From positions 732,975 to 796,974 of the forward strand of contig CAWIYY010000010.1 of NCBI GenBank assembly GCA_963840435.1: a stretch of 64,000 nt of DNA, read 5' to 3'. Below are positions 8,180 to 15,999 of this stretch, in pieces; the first letter of the stretch is position 1; each line of letters starts with the position of its first letter. The notes under the pieces are model-generated. The model was not told where the DNA came from. It did not search any database and worked only from the letters and a program-made list of their open reading frames with translations. The translations under genes were made by a program, and so were the position numbers. The stretch is from Bog-473 sp963840435 (GTDB taxonomy: Bacteria; Actinomycetota; Acidimicrobiia; Acidimicrobiales; RAAP-2).

Positions 8180-8854
8180 ATGGCCCTGACCCCGACGACC
8201 GGCTGGGGTGTGCTGCACCTGTTCTGCCGCCTGGACCCCGCTGTCGACGCCGATGCCCTGCGCAAGGCGACCCTCAGCGCGGAGGAGGACGGGTACCAGG
8301 TCGTCCCGGTGGCCCTCCTCGGCCACAAGGCCGACCTCGGGCTCATGGTGTTGGGTCCCGACGTGTGGCGCCTGCGCCGGTTCCAGACCGAGGCGGCCGC
8401 GGCCGGCGCACGGCCGACCGAGTCCTACGTGTCGCTGACCGAGGTGTCGGAGTACGCCGCAGGCGTTCCCGAGGAGCTCCGAGCGGCCCGCCTCTTCCCC
8501 CGGCTGCCGCCGGAGGGCAAGGCGGCGTTCTGCTTCTACCCGATGAGCAAGCGGCGGGGCGACACCCACAACTGGTACGCCCTCGACTTCGAGGCCCGCA
8601 AGGAGCTCATGCTCGGGCACGGCAAGGTCGGGCGTACCTTCCACGGCCGCATCCTCCAGGTCATCACGGGCTCGACCGGCCTCGACGACTTCGAGTGGGG
8701 TGTGACGCTGTTCGGCACCCATCCCGACGACCTGAAGGAGTGCGTCTACGAGATGCGCTTCGACGAGGCGTCCTCGCGCTACGCCGAGTTCGGACCCTTC
8801 TACACGGGCATGGTGGGCACGCTGGACGACGTGCTGGCGGTGCTGGGCGCGTGA
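8180..8854 (+). CDS. hemQ: Coproheme decarboxylase HemQ (ChdC)
   Basis: Chlorite-dismutase-like fold enzyme of 224 residues. It decarboxylates two propionates of iron-coproporphyrin III to form heme b, the last step of the coproporphyrin-dependent pathway of Gram-positives and actinobacteria. Y120 and K124 in YPMSK correspond to the reactive tyrosine and lysine, and H147 lies 27 residues after Y120, as the proximal heme ligand does in characterised enzymes. The segment ITGSTGLDDFEWGVTLF is typical. larE starts inside its stop codon (GTGA), so heme and nickel-pincer genes share a transcript. No Shine-Dalgarno sequence is obvious. Confidence 0.95.
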   Translation: MALTPTTGWGVLHLFCRLDPAVDADALRKATLSAEEDGYQVVPVALLGHKADLGLMVLGPDVWRLRRFQTEAAAAGARPTESYVSLTEVSEYAAGVPEELRAARLFPRLPPEGKAAFCFYPMSKRRGDTHNWYALDFEARKELMLGHGKVGRTFHGRILQVITGSTGLDDFEWGVTLFGTHPDDLKECVYEMRFDEASSRYAEFGPFYTGMVGTLDDVLAVLGA

Positions 8855-9666
8855 GCGCGTCCCTCGACGATCTCAAGGACCGGCTGCACGGACTGGGCCG
8901 GGTCGTCGTGGCCTTCAGCGGTGGTGCCGATTCCTCGCTGCTGGCCCGGGTGGCCCACGACACGCTCGGACCGACGTCGGTGCTCTGCGCCACCGCGCTC
9001 TCCCCGTCGCTGGCCGGCAGCGAGGCCGAGGACTGCCGGGCCCTGGCCCGGGAGTGGAACCTGCGCTGGGTCGGCGTGCCCACCAACGAGATGGACGACC
9101 CGGCGTACGTGGCCAACGGGGCCGATCGCTGCGCCCACTGCAAGACCGCCCTGATGGCCGCCCTCGGCCCGTTGGCCGAAGAGGAGCGGGCGACGGTGGT
9201 GCTCGGGGTCAACGTGAGCGACCTGGGCGACCACCGGCCCGGCCAGGCGGCGGCGGCCGAGGCCGGTGCGGTCTTTCCTCTCGTCGAGGCCGGCTTCACC
9301 AAGGCCGACATCCGGCACTGGTCGCAACGGCTGGGCCTGCGCACCTGGGACAAGCCGGCCGCGGCCTGCCTGGCCTCGCGCCTGCCGTATGGCACCCCGG
9401 TCACCCTGGGCCGCCTCTCGGCGGTCGAGCGGGCCGAGGCGGCGTTGCGCGCGCTCGGCTTCGGACAGCTCCGCGTGCGCCACCACGGCGAGGCGGCCCG
9501 GATCGAGGTGGAAGCGGACGTGCTGCCCCTGGTGGTGTCCCGCCGGGCTGACGTCGTCGAGGCCGTCCGAGGAGTCGGATTCAGCTATGTCGCTCTCGAC
9601 CTGGAAGGCTTCCGCTCCGGCAGTCTGAACCGCAGCATCGAGGGACAGGGGGGAGGCGGGCGATGA
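8851..9666 (+). CDS. larE: LarE-like ATP-dependent sacrificial sulfur transferase
   Basis: This PP-loop enzyme of 271 residues adenylates a carboxylate of the pyridinium dicarboxylate intermediate and donates its own cysteine sulfur, building the nickel-pincer nucleotide cofactor. The PP-loop is FSGGADSSLL (22-31). C173 in AACLASRLPYG matches the position of the sacrificial cysteine of LarE. C94 and C97 (CAHC) are further cysteines; some LarE relatives use three cysteines to hold an iron-sulfur cluster instead, but the spacing here does not settle this. The GTG start overlaps the hemQ stop, and the stop overlaps the next start (ATGA). larB and larC lie 10 kb downstream. Confidence 0.9.
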   Translation: MSASLDDLKDRLHGLGRVVVAFSGGADSSLLARVAHDTLGPTSVLCATALSPSLAGSEAEDCRALAREWNLRWVGVPTNEMDDPAYVANGADRCAHCKTALMAALGPLAEEERATVVLGVNVSDLGDHRPGQAAAAEAGAVFPLVEAGFTKADIRHWSQRLGLRTWDKPAAACLASRLPYGTPVTLGRLSAVERAEAALRALGFGQLRVRHHGEAARIEVEADVLPLVVSRRADVVEAVRGVGFSYVALDLEGFRSGSLNRSIEGQGGGGR

Positions 9667-9908
9667 GCGAGGTCCGGGTCAAGGTCAAGCTGACGTTTCC
9701 CGAGTCCGAGGTGCGCCGGGCGGTGCTGGCCACCCTGGTCCGTCAATTCGACGTGGAGCCCAACATCAGGCGGGCCGACGTGGAGGAGCACCGGGGCTGG
9801 ATCGTCTGCGAGATCGACGGCGAGGCCACGCAGGTGGAGGCGGCGCTCGAGTGGCTGCGCAGCGAGCGCATCACGGTCGACCTCTTGGGGGACGTCCTCG
9901 AAGGTTGA
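9663..9908 (+). CDS. NIL-domain protein
   Basis: A single NIL domain of 81 residues, named after the Asn-Ile-Leu motif seen here as PNIRRADV near residue 35, followed by HRGWIVCEIDGEATQVEAALEWL. Such domains are ferredoxin-like folds found at the end of MetN ABC ATPases, where they bind methionine, and beside 4Fe-4S proteins. Here it stands alone and is translationally coupled to larE. It may bind a small ligand or metal for the sulfur-insertion step; that is inference. It ends the hemQ-larE operon. Confidence 0.85.
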   Translation: MSEVRVKVKLTFPESEVRRAVLATLVRQFDVEPNIRRADVEEHRGWIVCEIDGEATQVEAALEWLRSERITVDLLGDVLEG

Positions 9909-9933
9909 GCCGGCGACGGGTGGCCGGGTTCTC

Positions 9934-10122
9934 TCAGCCGTCCTGGTCGGAGCGGGGCACGTGCCAGCCGGCCTGGGAGACCTTCCGGGGCTCGTAGAAG
10001 ACACACCCGTCGGGGCAGGCGAAGGGCAGGGGCTCGTTGGCGTCCACCTTGCACCGCTCCAAGCGCTCGCCACCGGGCGTGGTCCTCATCACGTAGTGGC
10101 GGCAATCCGTGTTGACGGGCAC
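9934..10122 (-). CDS. Small conserved cysteine-containing protein, function unknown
   Basis: This 62-residue soluble protein has cysteines at 7, 24, 36 and 40, in DCRHYV, ERCKVD and FACPDGCVFYEPR. The pattern C-x16-C-x11-CxxxC could hold a metal or an iron-sulfur cluster. It is closely packed between the NIL-domain gene (convergent, 25 bases) and the Nudix gene (divergent), and has its own ATG. I do not recognise a named family, although the composition and the tight motifs suggest a real conserved actinobacterial gene. Confidence 0.7.
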   Translation of the reverse strand: MPVNTDCRHYVMRTTPGGERLERCKVDANEPLPFACPDGCVFYEPRKVSQAGWHVPRSDQDG

Positions 10123-10167
10123 GCACCATTCTGGCCCAAACGGCGGGCCGCGGTAGCGTCACCGGCC

Positions 10168-10881
10168 GTGGACCAGAGCGACGATCGCACCGTTCCCCTC
10201 AAGACCCTGCTGCGCTGGAGCGAGGCCTTGGCGGGGATCGCCCGCACCGGGCTGGGCTTCACCGAGAGCCTCTACGAGCAGGAGCGTTTCGAGGAGATCC
10301 TCAAGGTGGCAGCCGACATCCGGGTCGAGGCCGACGGTCAGAGCGACGAGCCCGACTACGGCGGCGGCCTGGTCCAGGAATGGATGGACACCGTGGGCAC
10401 GGGCGTGGCGGGCTACGTGACGCCCAAGGTGGCGGTCGGCGCCGCGGTGGGCAACGACGCCGGCGAGCTGCTGCTCATTCAGCGGGCCGATTCGGGCATC
10501 TGGCTCTACCCGACCGGCTGGTGCGACATCGGGTACTCGGCGGCCGAGGTGGTGGTCAAGGAGGTCGAGGAGGAAACGGGGATCATCGCCGAGCCGGTGC
10601 GGCTGATCGCCGTGCTCGACGGGCTGCGTCTCGGGATGACGCGGATCCCGCTCTACTCGCTCCTCTTCTATTGCCGGGCCGTCGGCGGGGAGCTCAATCC
10701 CCATCCACTCGAGACGCGCGACGTGGGCTGGTTCACCCGCGACACCCTGCCCTTCCCGCTAGTCGGTTCGGAACGCTGGGGCGAGCACGTCTTCGCCGCC
10801 ATCAGCGGTGAGGAGCGCGAGGTGCTCTACGACCGGGTGCGCCAGCCCATGTGGCGCGGCGACCCCGACGCCCCGAAATGA
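10168..10881 (+). CDS. Nudix hydrolase with Nudix_N-type N-terminal domain
   Basis: About 237 residues. Residues 10-60 (LLRWSEALAGIARTGLGFTESLYEQERFEEIL) match the helical N-terminal domain (PF12535 type) found in front of some Nudix hydrolases. The Nudix domain follows, with WLYPTGWCDIGYSAAEVV and KEVEEETGI. In the Nudix box G-x5-E-x7-REUxEExG, the first conserved Glu is Tyr and the Arg is Lys, while the EExxG metal-binding part is intact. The substrate is unknown; relatives act on nucleoside-diphosphate-linked compounds. The GTG at 10168 is chosen because the N-terminal domain starts soon after it. It overlaps the GNAT gene by ATGA. Confidence 0.85.
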   Translation: MDQSDDRTVPLKTLLRWSEALAGIARTGLGFTESLYEQERFEEILKVAADIRVEADGQSDEPDYGGGLVQEWMDTVGTGVAGYVTPKVAVGAAVGNDAGELLLIQRADSGIWLYPTGWCDIGYSAAEVVVKEVEEETGIIAEPVRLIAVLDGLRLGMTRIPLYSLLFYCRAVGGELNPHPLETRDVGWFTRDTLPFPLVGSERWGEHVFAAISGEEREVLYDRVRQPMWRGDPDAPK

Positions 10882-11312
10882 TCGTCGTCGAGATCGCCAC
10901 CAGCGTCGACGACGAGCTGTGTTCGGCGGTGGCGGATCTCACCCCGCAGCTGTCGCGCACCGCACCGTCGCCCGGAGCCGACCTGCTCGGGCGCATCGTC
11001 TCCGACGAGTGCACCACGCTCTTCGTGGCCCGTCACGAGGGCGCCATCGTCGGCATGTTGACGTTGGCCTCGTTCCAAGTCCCGACGGGCGTGCGGTCGT
11101 GGATCGAGGACGTGGTGGTCGACGAGGCGGCCCGCGGCCAGGGCGCGGCGGTTGCGCTGGTGCAGGCGGCGCTCGACGAGGCGGCCCGTCGGGGCTCGCG
11201 CACGGTCGACCTCACGTCACGGCCCAACCGCGAGGCGGCCAACCGCCTCTATCAGCGCATGGGTTTCGAGGTGCGGCAGACGAACGTCTACCGGCATACC
11301 GGAGGCGACTGA
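10878..11312 (+). CDS. GNAT-family N-acetyltransferase
   Basis: This 144-residue GCN5-related acetyltransferase would use acetyl-CoA to acylate an amino group of an unknown acceptor. The fold is supported by VGMLTLASF (beta 4), EDVVVDEAARGQGAAVALVQAAL (acetyl-CoA pyrophosphate loop, a slightly varied R/Q-x-x-G-x-G/A) and NREAANRLYQRMGFEVRQTNVYR at the end. The start overlaps the stop of the Nudix gene (ATGA), so the two are coupled. Confidence 0.88.
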   Translation: MIVVEIATSVDDELCSAVADLTPQLSRTAPSPGADLLGRIVSDECTTLFVARHEGAIVGMLTLASFQVPTGVRSWIEDVVVDEAARGQGAAVALVQAALDEAARRGSRTVDLTSRPNREAANRLYQRMGFEVRQTNVYRHTGGD

Positions 11313-11344
11313 GCCGGTCGCATGTGCCGCCGTGGCCGCCGGCG

Positions 11345-12016
11345 TCAGGCCGGGAGCGGGAAGGCCGCGGGGAGCAGGTGCATGAGGCGGGGGAACATCG
11401 GGGTGAAACGGCCCTCACCCCACGGCAGGTCCGGCTCGTTGGCGAAGGCCTGGGTCAAGACGCCGGCGATGAGGGTGGAGACCAGATAGATCGCATCCTC
11501 GTCGCGTGCGCTGGGCCCGAGCTGGCCGGCGTGCACCGCGTCGACCAGTGCGGTGCGCTGCAGCTCCACCATCTCGATACTGGCCGAGAACGCCTCGGGC
11601 GAGGGTTGGAAGCTCGGGACGGGGCGCCAGAAGAGCAACTCGGCCACGGCACGGTTGTCCAGCGACCACCGGCCGCAGGCCTCGAGCGCGGCGACCAGCG
11701 CGTCGAGACCGGGTTCGGTGCTGCCCATAGCGTCCCGCATGACCGCAGTGAGATCACGCTGGCCCTGTTCGAAGAGCGCGTCGTAGATCGCCATCAGCGA
11801 CGGGAAGTACTTGTAGAGCGACGGCGGCTGGACGCCCAGGCGCCGAGCCACCTCGGCGAGGCTCAGCCCGGTCACGCCCTCGGTCGTCATGACGTTGCGG
11901 GCGATGTCGAGGATCTCGTGGATCGTCTCCTGCCGGCGCCGGGCCCGGCGGTCGGGCCGGGCCGGGCCGTCGCCGGCCGGTCCCGCCTGCGTCTGCGCCT
12001 CCTCGCTCCGAGCCAT
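11345..12016 (-). CDS. TetR-family transcriptional regulator
   Basis: A 223-residue regulator. The helix-turn-helix covers about residues 30-75 (TIHEILDIARNVMTTEGVTGLSLAEVARRLGVQPPSLYKYFPS), the usual TetR pattern. The C-terminal ligand domain has no recognisable ligand class. It is transcribed divergently from the SRPBCC/MBL gene pair across an 83-base AT-rich gap that contains a palindrome, so it very probably represses itself and the divergent genes. An extended, charged N-terminus (about 28 residues) precedes the HTH. Confidence 0.92.
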   Translation of the reverse strand: MARSEEAQTQAGPAGDGPARPDRRARRRQETIHEILDIARNVMTTEGVTGLSLAEVARRLGVQPPSLYKYFPSLMAIYDALFEQGQRDLTAVMRDAMGSTEPGLDALVAALEACGRWSLDNRAVAELLFWRPVPSFQPSPEAFSASIEMVELQRTALVDAVHAGQLGPSARDEDAIYLVSTLIAGVLTQAFANEPDLPWGEGRFTPMFPRLMHLLPAAFPLPA

Positions 12017-12043
12017 TGCACAGAAGTATAGCTTATTAATCTC

Positions 12044-12070
12044 TTGACAGCTTTAGCTAATGATATTAGC
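12044..12070 (+). promoter_or_regulatory. Putative TetR operator and promoter in the divergent gap
   Basis: The gap is strikingly AT-rich for this genome. It contains TTGACA (12044-12049), a consensus -35 hexamer, and the perfect palindrome GCTAAT-GAT-ATTAGC (12056-12070), overlapping a TATTAG (12064-12069). The spacing to that possible -10 is short (14 bases). The palindrome sits where a repressor would block transcription toward 12100. Confidence 0.6.
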
Positions 12071-12099
12071 CTGACGCCGACAGGACGGGAGGCACGGAG

Positions 12100-12639
12100 A
12101 TGATCGGAACGGAGACGGTGCGGGACATGATCGAAAGCCGGAGTTCGAAGCAGAGCAGCCGCTGGTGGTTGCGAGAGGACTCGCAGTCCAGGGTGATCGA
12201 GGCGCCGGCAGAGCAGATCTATGCGCTGGTGGCCGACCTGCCCCGCATGGGGGACTGGAGTCCGGAGTGCCGCCGGGTGGAGTGGCTGGAGGGGTCGAGC
12301 GGACCGGTCGAGGGCGCCAGGTTCATCGGCCACAACCAGGGCGGACCCTTCGGCTTGCTGAAGTGGTCGCGCCGGGGGCGCGTCGTCACGGCCGACCGCG
12401 GCCGCGCCTTCGCCTTCGTCACCGAGGAGGGCGCCCGGGAGGGGACCGAATGGCGCTTCCGCCTGGAGCCAACCGAGGAGGGCACCCGGGTCACCGAGTC
12501 CTATGCCGTCTCGTGGATTCCGGCGTGGGCCCGCGCCGTCGACGTCCCGACCAACCGGGCCCGCGAGTTGCGCCAGCACATGGCGCACACCCTCGAGCAG
12601 CTACAGCGCGCCGCCGAGACGACGCCCTCGGCTCGCTAA
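12100..12639 (+). CDS. SRPBCC (polyketide cyclase/START-like) family protein
   Basis: A 179-residue protein with a START-like hydrophobic cavity fold. SRVIEAPAEQIYALVADLPRMGDWSPECRRVEWLEG near residues 30-65 is the standard N-terminal strand-helix pattern, and the C-terminal long helix is rich in Arg and Glu. Such proteins bind or cyclise lipophilic small molecules; no catalytic residue can be assigned. It is the first gene after the TetR operator and is followed 35 bases later by an MBL-fold hydrolase. A role in handling the same compound as the TetR ligand is inference. Confidence 0.88.
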   Translation: MIGTETVRDMIESRSSKQSSRWWLREDSQSRVIEAPAEQIYALVADLPRMGDWSPECRRVEWLEGSSGPVEGARFIGHNQGGPFGLLKWSRRGRVVTADRGRAFAFVTEEGAREGTEWRFRLEPTEEGTRVTESYAVSWIPAWARAVDVPTNRARELRQHMAHTLEQLQRAAETTPSAR

Positions 12640-12674
12640 CCACCCTTCCCTTCGAGACTGAGGAGTCCCTCGTG

Positions 12675-13463
12675 ATGCAGACATACAGGGCCGCACCCGA
12701 CGTCGACGTCGTGACGTCGACCGCCACCATCGCAGGCTTCGGCCAGTTGGCCATCAATGCCTTCGTGATCCACGCTGACGAGCCGGTGCTCGTCGACACC
12801 GGCTCGGTGGTGGAGAGCGACGACTTCATGACCGCAGTGCGGTCGGTGATCGACCCGGCGGACCTCCGGTGGATCTGGCTGACCCATACGGACTTCGACC
12901 ACATCGGCTCGCTGCAGCGCCTGCTCGACGAGAACGAACGGCTGCGGGTGATCACCAGCTTCCTCGGGGTCGGAATCATGAGCTTGTCGGCGCCGCTGCC
13001 CATGGACAGGGTGTACCTGGTCAACCCCGGGCAGGCGGTCGACGTGGGCGACCGGGTGCTGCGGGCGGTACGGCCTCCCGCCTTCGACAACCCGATCACC
13101 ACGGGCCTGCAGGACGAGCGGTCGGGCATCTTCTTCAGTTCGGACTGCTTCGGCGCCCTGCTCGACGAGGTGCCCCATTCCGCCGAGGACGTGTCCGACG
13201 AGGCTCTGCGCCGCGGCCAGATCTTCTGGGCGACGGTGGACTCCTCGTGGCTGCACAGGGTGGACCGGGCGCTGTTCGCCTCGGAGCTGGACCAGGTCCG
13301 AGCGCTGGAGCCCACCATGGTGCTCAGCAGCCATTTGCCGGCCGCACGGGGCACGTCGGTCGAGCGGTTGCTCGGCGCGCTGGCCGAGGTCCCCGACGCC
13401 CCCGCCTTTGTCGGACCCGACCAAGCCGCACTCGAGCAGATGCTGGCGGTGGTGACCGGATAG
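12675..13463 (+). CDS. MBL-fold metallo-hydrolase
   Basis: A 262-residue metallo-beta-lactamase fold protein. The metal motif is THTDFDHIG (THxDxDHxG type), with later ligands likely in FFSSDCFGA and SSHLPAA. The arrangement resembles the diiron domain of flavo-diiron (ODP) proteins more than classic lactamases. The ATG at 12675 has AGGAG (12661-12665) 9 bases upstream; a GTG 3 bases earlier is possible. It follows the SRPBCC gene in the TetR-controlled unit. Substrate unknown. Confidence 0.87.
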   Translation: MQTYRAAPDVDVVTSTATIAGFGQLAINAFVIHADEPVLVDTGSVVESDDFMTAVRSVIDPADLRWIWLTHTDFDHIGSLQRLLDENERLRVITSFLGVGIMSLSAPLPMDRVYLVNPGQAVDVGDRVLRAVRPPAFDNPITTGLQDERSGIFFSSDCFGALLDEVPHSAEDVSDEALRRGQIFWATVDSSWLHRVDRALFASELDQVRALEPTMVLSSHLPAARGTSVERLLGALAEVPDAPAFVGPDQAALEQMLAVVTG

Positions 13464-13569
13464 GTCACCGCGGATCCGTCGTTCGGGTCTCGGCATGAGC
13501 TGAGGAACCTCGGAACGTGCGAGAGGCTCCCGAGTAGTCTCCGTGCGAGACCACGTCGGGGAGCGGACC

Positions 13570-15108
13570 ATGGGAGGGAACGGGCTGCAGGGGCGCAACT
13601 GGGTCTTGGCCGCAATGATCTTCGCGGTCTCGATGACCTTCATCGACCAGACCATCGTGTCGATCGCGGTGCCCAACATCCAGCGCGAACTCGGTTTGTC
13701 GTCGACCGGCGTGCAGTGGGTGGTCAACGGCTACCTCATCGCCCTGGCCGCGCTTTTCGCCCTGGGCGGGCGCCTGTCCGACATCTTCGGGCATCGCAAG
13801 CTGTGCGTGATCGGCGTGATCGTCTTCGTCGTCGCCTCCACCATGTGCGGGTTGACCCCAACCGGTTCCGCCGCTGAGGCCTGGATCGTGACCTTCCGCG
13901 TCGTCCAGGGCGCGGGCGGCGCACTGATGTTCCCGGCCGCCCTGGCCATCGTGGTGAACACGTTCCCGCTCCACGAGCGGGGCAAGGCCCTGGCCCTCTT
14001 CTTCGGCATCGCCGGCGGCCTGACCGCCATCGGGCCGATCCTCGGTGGCTACCTGACCCAGTGGACCTGGCGCGCCATCTTCTGGGTCAACATCCCGGTC
14101 GCCGTCGTCGCGCTCGTGCTCATTGCGGTCTCCAAGCCCAAGACGGAGTACAAGCGGGCGCCCATCGACTACCTCGGTGCGGTCCTGATCGCCGCGGGGA
14201 TCGGCCTGAGCATCTTCGGCTTGCAGCAGTCGGCCCTCTGGGGCTGGAGCAACGCGGCGACGTGGATCTTCATCGTGGTCGGCCTGCTCATCATCGGGAT
14301 CTTCGTGCTGGTCGAGCTGCGCACGGCGTCACCGCTCATCAAGGTGTCGATCTTCCGGGTCCAGGCCTTCCGGATCGAGAACATCGTCCTGCTCATTTCG
14401 ATGATGGCCTTCATCCCGATCTTCTTCTTCGCCAGCGAGTACGCCCAGATCGCGTTGCACAAGACGGCCTCGGAGGCCGGCCTGTTCCTCCTCCTCTTCT
14501 TCGTGGGGTTCGTGATCGCGGCGCAGATCGGTGGTCGCATCCTCGACCGCGAGGGGGCCAAGCGGGCCGTCGTGCTCGGCTGTGCCATCGCCTCGCTGGG
14601 CTTCGGCCTCTGGGCGTCCAAGGTCGACACGCTGAGCCTCGGCAAGCAGCAGATCTGGATCATCGTGGCTGGGGCCGGGATGGGAATGATGCTGGGACCG
14701 GCCAACACCGATGCAGTGAACCGGGCCAGCAACCTCTCGTACGGAGAGGCCACCGGGATCACCCAGACGATCCGGAACTTCGGAGCCAGCCTGGGCCTGG
14801 CCGCCCTGGGAACGATCCTCCTCTTCAACTTCCGCTCCCACCTGACGACGACGTTGCAGAAGCAGGGCGTCCCCAACGCCGCGGTCGTCGCCAACCGGAT
14901 CAGCCAGTCGGCCCATGGCAACGGATCCGTCTCCTCCATCCCGCACTACGTCTCGGTCGATTTCGCCAGTGCCACGTCAACCGTGCTCTACGTGATGTGC
15001 GGCATCATGGGCTTCGCCGCGCTGGTCGCCCTGATCGGGCTCAAGCGGGGCCGCCAGGAGGCCCCGCCCGACGCCGACCCGGCCACGAGTTCCGCGCTCG
15101 CGGCCTGA
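13570..15108 (+). CDS. MFS drug/H+ antiporter, DHA2 (14-TMS) family
   Basis: An integral membrane protein of 512 residues with about 14 hydrophobic helices. Motif A, GGRLSDIFGHRK, is in loop 2-3; FIDQTIVSIAVPNIQREL in TM1 is the DHA2 (EmrB/QacA) signature. The GGYLTQWTWRAIFWVNIP motif C region is present. It would export hydrophobic compounds using the proton gradient. The start ATG is preceded by GGGGAG. It lies 106 bases after the MBL gene and may still belong to the TetR-controlled group. The C-terminal tail is Ala/Pro rich. Confidence 0.93.
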   Translation: MGGNGLQGRNWVLAAMIFAVSMTFIDQTIVSIAVPNIQRELGLSSTGVQWVVNGYLIALAALFALGGRLSDIFGHRKLCVIGVIVFVVASTMCGLTPTGSAAEAWIVTFRVVQGAGGALMFPAALAIVVNTFPLHERGKALALFFGIAGGLTAIGPILGGYLTQWTWRAIFWVNIPVAVVALVLIAVSKPKTEYKRAPIDYLGAVLIAAGIGLSIFGLQQSALWGWSNAATWIFIVVGLLIIGIFVLVELRTASPLIKVSIFRVQAFRIENIVLLISMMAFIPIFFFASEYAQIALHKTASEAGLFLLLFFVGFVIAAQIGGRILDREGAKRAVVLGCAIASLGFGLWASKVDTLSLGKQQIWIIVAGAGMGMMLGPANTDAVNRASNLSYGEATGITQTIRNFGASLGLAALGTILLFNFRSHLTTTLQKQGVPNAAVVANRISQSAHGNGSVSSIPHYVSVDFASATSTVLYVMCGIMGFAALVALIGLKRGRQEAPPDADPATSSALAA

Positions 15109-15233
15109 GTCACCGACTCGGGGGATCGCAGCGGGCCGCCGGAGCCCGTCCGCCCGTCGCGGCGAGCCCCGCCCTAACCTCGCGGCGAGTCGGTCGACTC
15201 TCACGCCGACCGCCAGGCGAGCAGGAGGCAGAC

Positions 15234-15962
15234 ATGTCGCAGCACCACGGTCGCGTTGCGCTTCTCGTCGCCGGGCTGGCGCTGGCCGGCCTGGTGGCCA
15301 CGGGGTGCAGCGCGCTCTCCAAGGTGAAGCAGACCTACGAGAACGTGAAGAACAACAAGGCCACCATCGACTCCTTCACCCAGAATCTGAACAACTCCAA
15401 GAGCGTCCCGTTCAGCGCGACCTACGCCACGTCGGGCAGCTCACCGGCGACGGTTGTCTACGCCGTCAATCCTTCCAGTGGCGAGCTGGCCTTCCACCTC
15501 ACCGAGACCGGAGCCGGTGCGTCGAACGCCCAGTTCATCGTCAATTCGTCCGGCAACTTCGCCTGTACCCAGAGTGGTGCCTCCTGGTCCTGTCAGAAGG
15601 TCGACAAGGCGAGTGCGGCCGACGAGGAGAACCTCTTCAACTTCTACACACCGTCACACTGGGTCAACTTCCTCAAGGGTGTGTCGCTGGTCGCCGGCCT
15701 GGCCGGTGACAAGGTGACCACCTCGACCATGTCGGTCAATGGCTTTTCCATGAGCTGCGTCGACCTGATGGCGCACGGGGTGCCGGGGACCAGCACCATC
15801 TGCAGCACGCAGCAGAACATCCTGGGTTACGTCAAGGTGGCGCAGGACTCGACCAGCTTTGAGATCACGAACTACTCCGGATCGCCGTCGTCTTCCCTCT
15901 TTCAACTGCCGCCCGGGGCCACGGTGACCACGGTCACGGCGCCCACCACGCCCACCACGTGA
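15234..15962 (+). CDS. Secreted lipoprotein of unknown function
   Basis: A 242-residue protein with a lipoprotein signal peptide: a charged start, a hydrophobic core, then LVATGC with the lipid-accepting cysteine at residue 25. AGGAGG lies 6 bases before the ATG. The mature part has no catalytic motif. It contains CTQSGASWSCQKV and two more cysteines (CVDL, TICST) that could form disulfides, and it ends in a short Thr/Pro tail. The strand-rich composition suggests an LppX/LolA-like fold of lipid-binding lipoproteins, but I cannot confirm that. It stands alone between the MFS gene and the amidase. Confidence 0.8.
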   Translation: MSQHHGRVALLVAGLALAGLVATGCSALSKVKQTYENVKNNKATIDSFTQNLNNSKSVPFSATYATSGSSPATVVYAVNPSSGELAFHLTETGAGASNAQFIVNSSGNFACTQSGASWSCQKVDKASAADEENLFNFYTPSHWVNFLKGVSLVAGLAGDKVTTSTMSVNGFSMSCVDLMAHGVPGTSTICSTQQNILGYVKVAQDSTSFEITNYSGSPSSSLFQLPPGATVTTVTAPTTPTT

Positions 15963-15999
15963 ACGGGACTCGGGGCGGCCTCGGAGGGAAGACTGGGGC

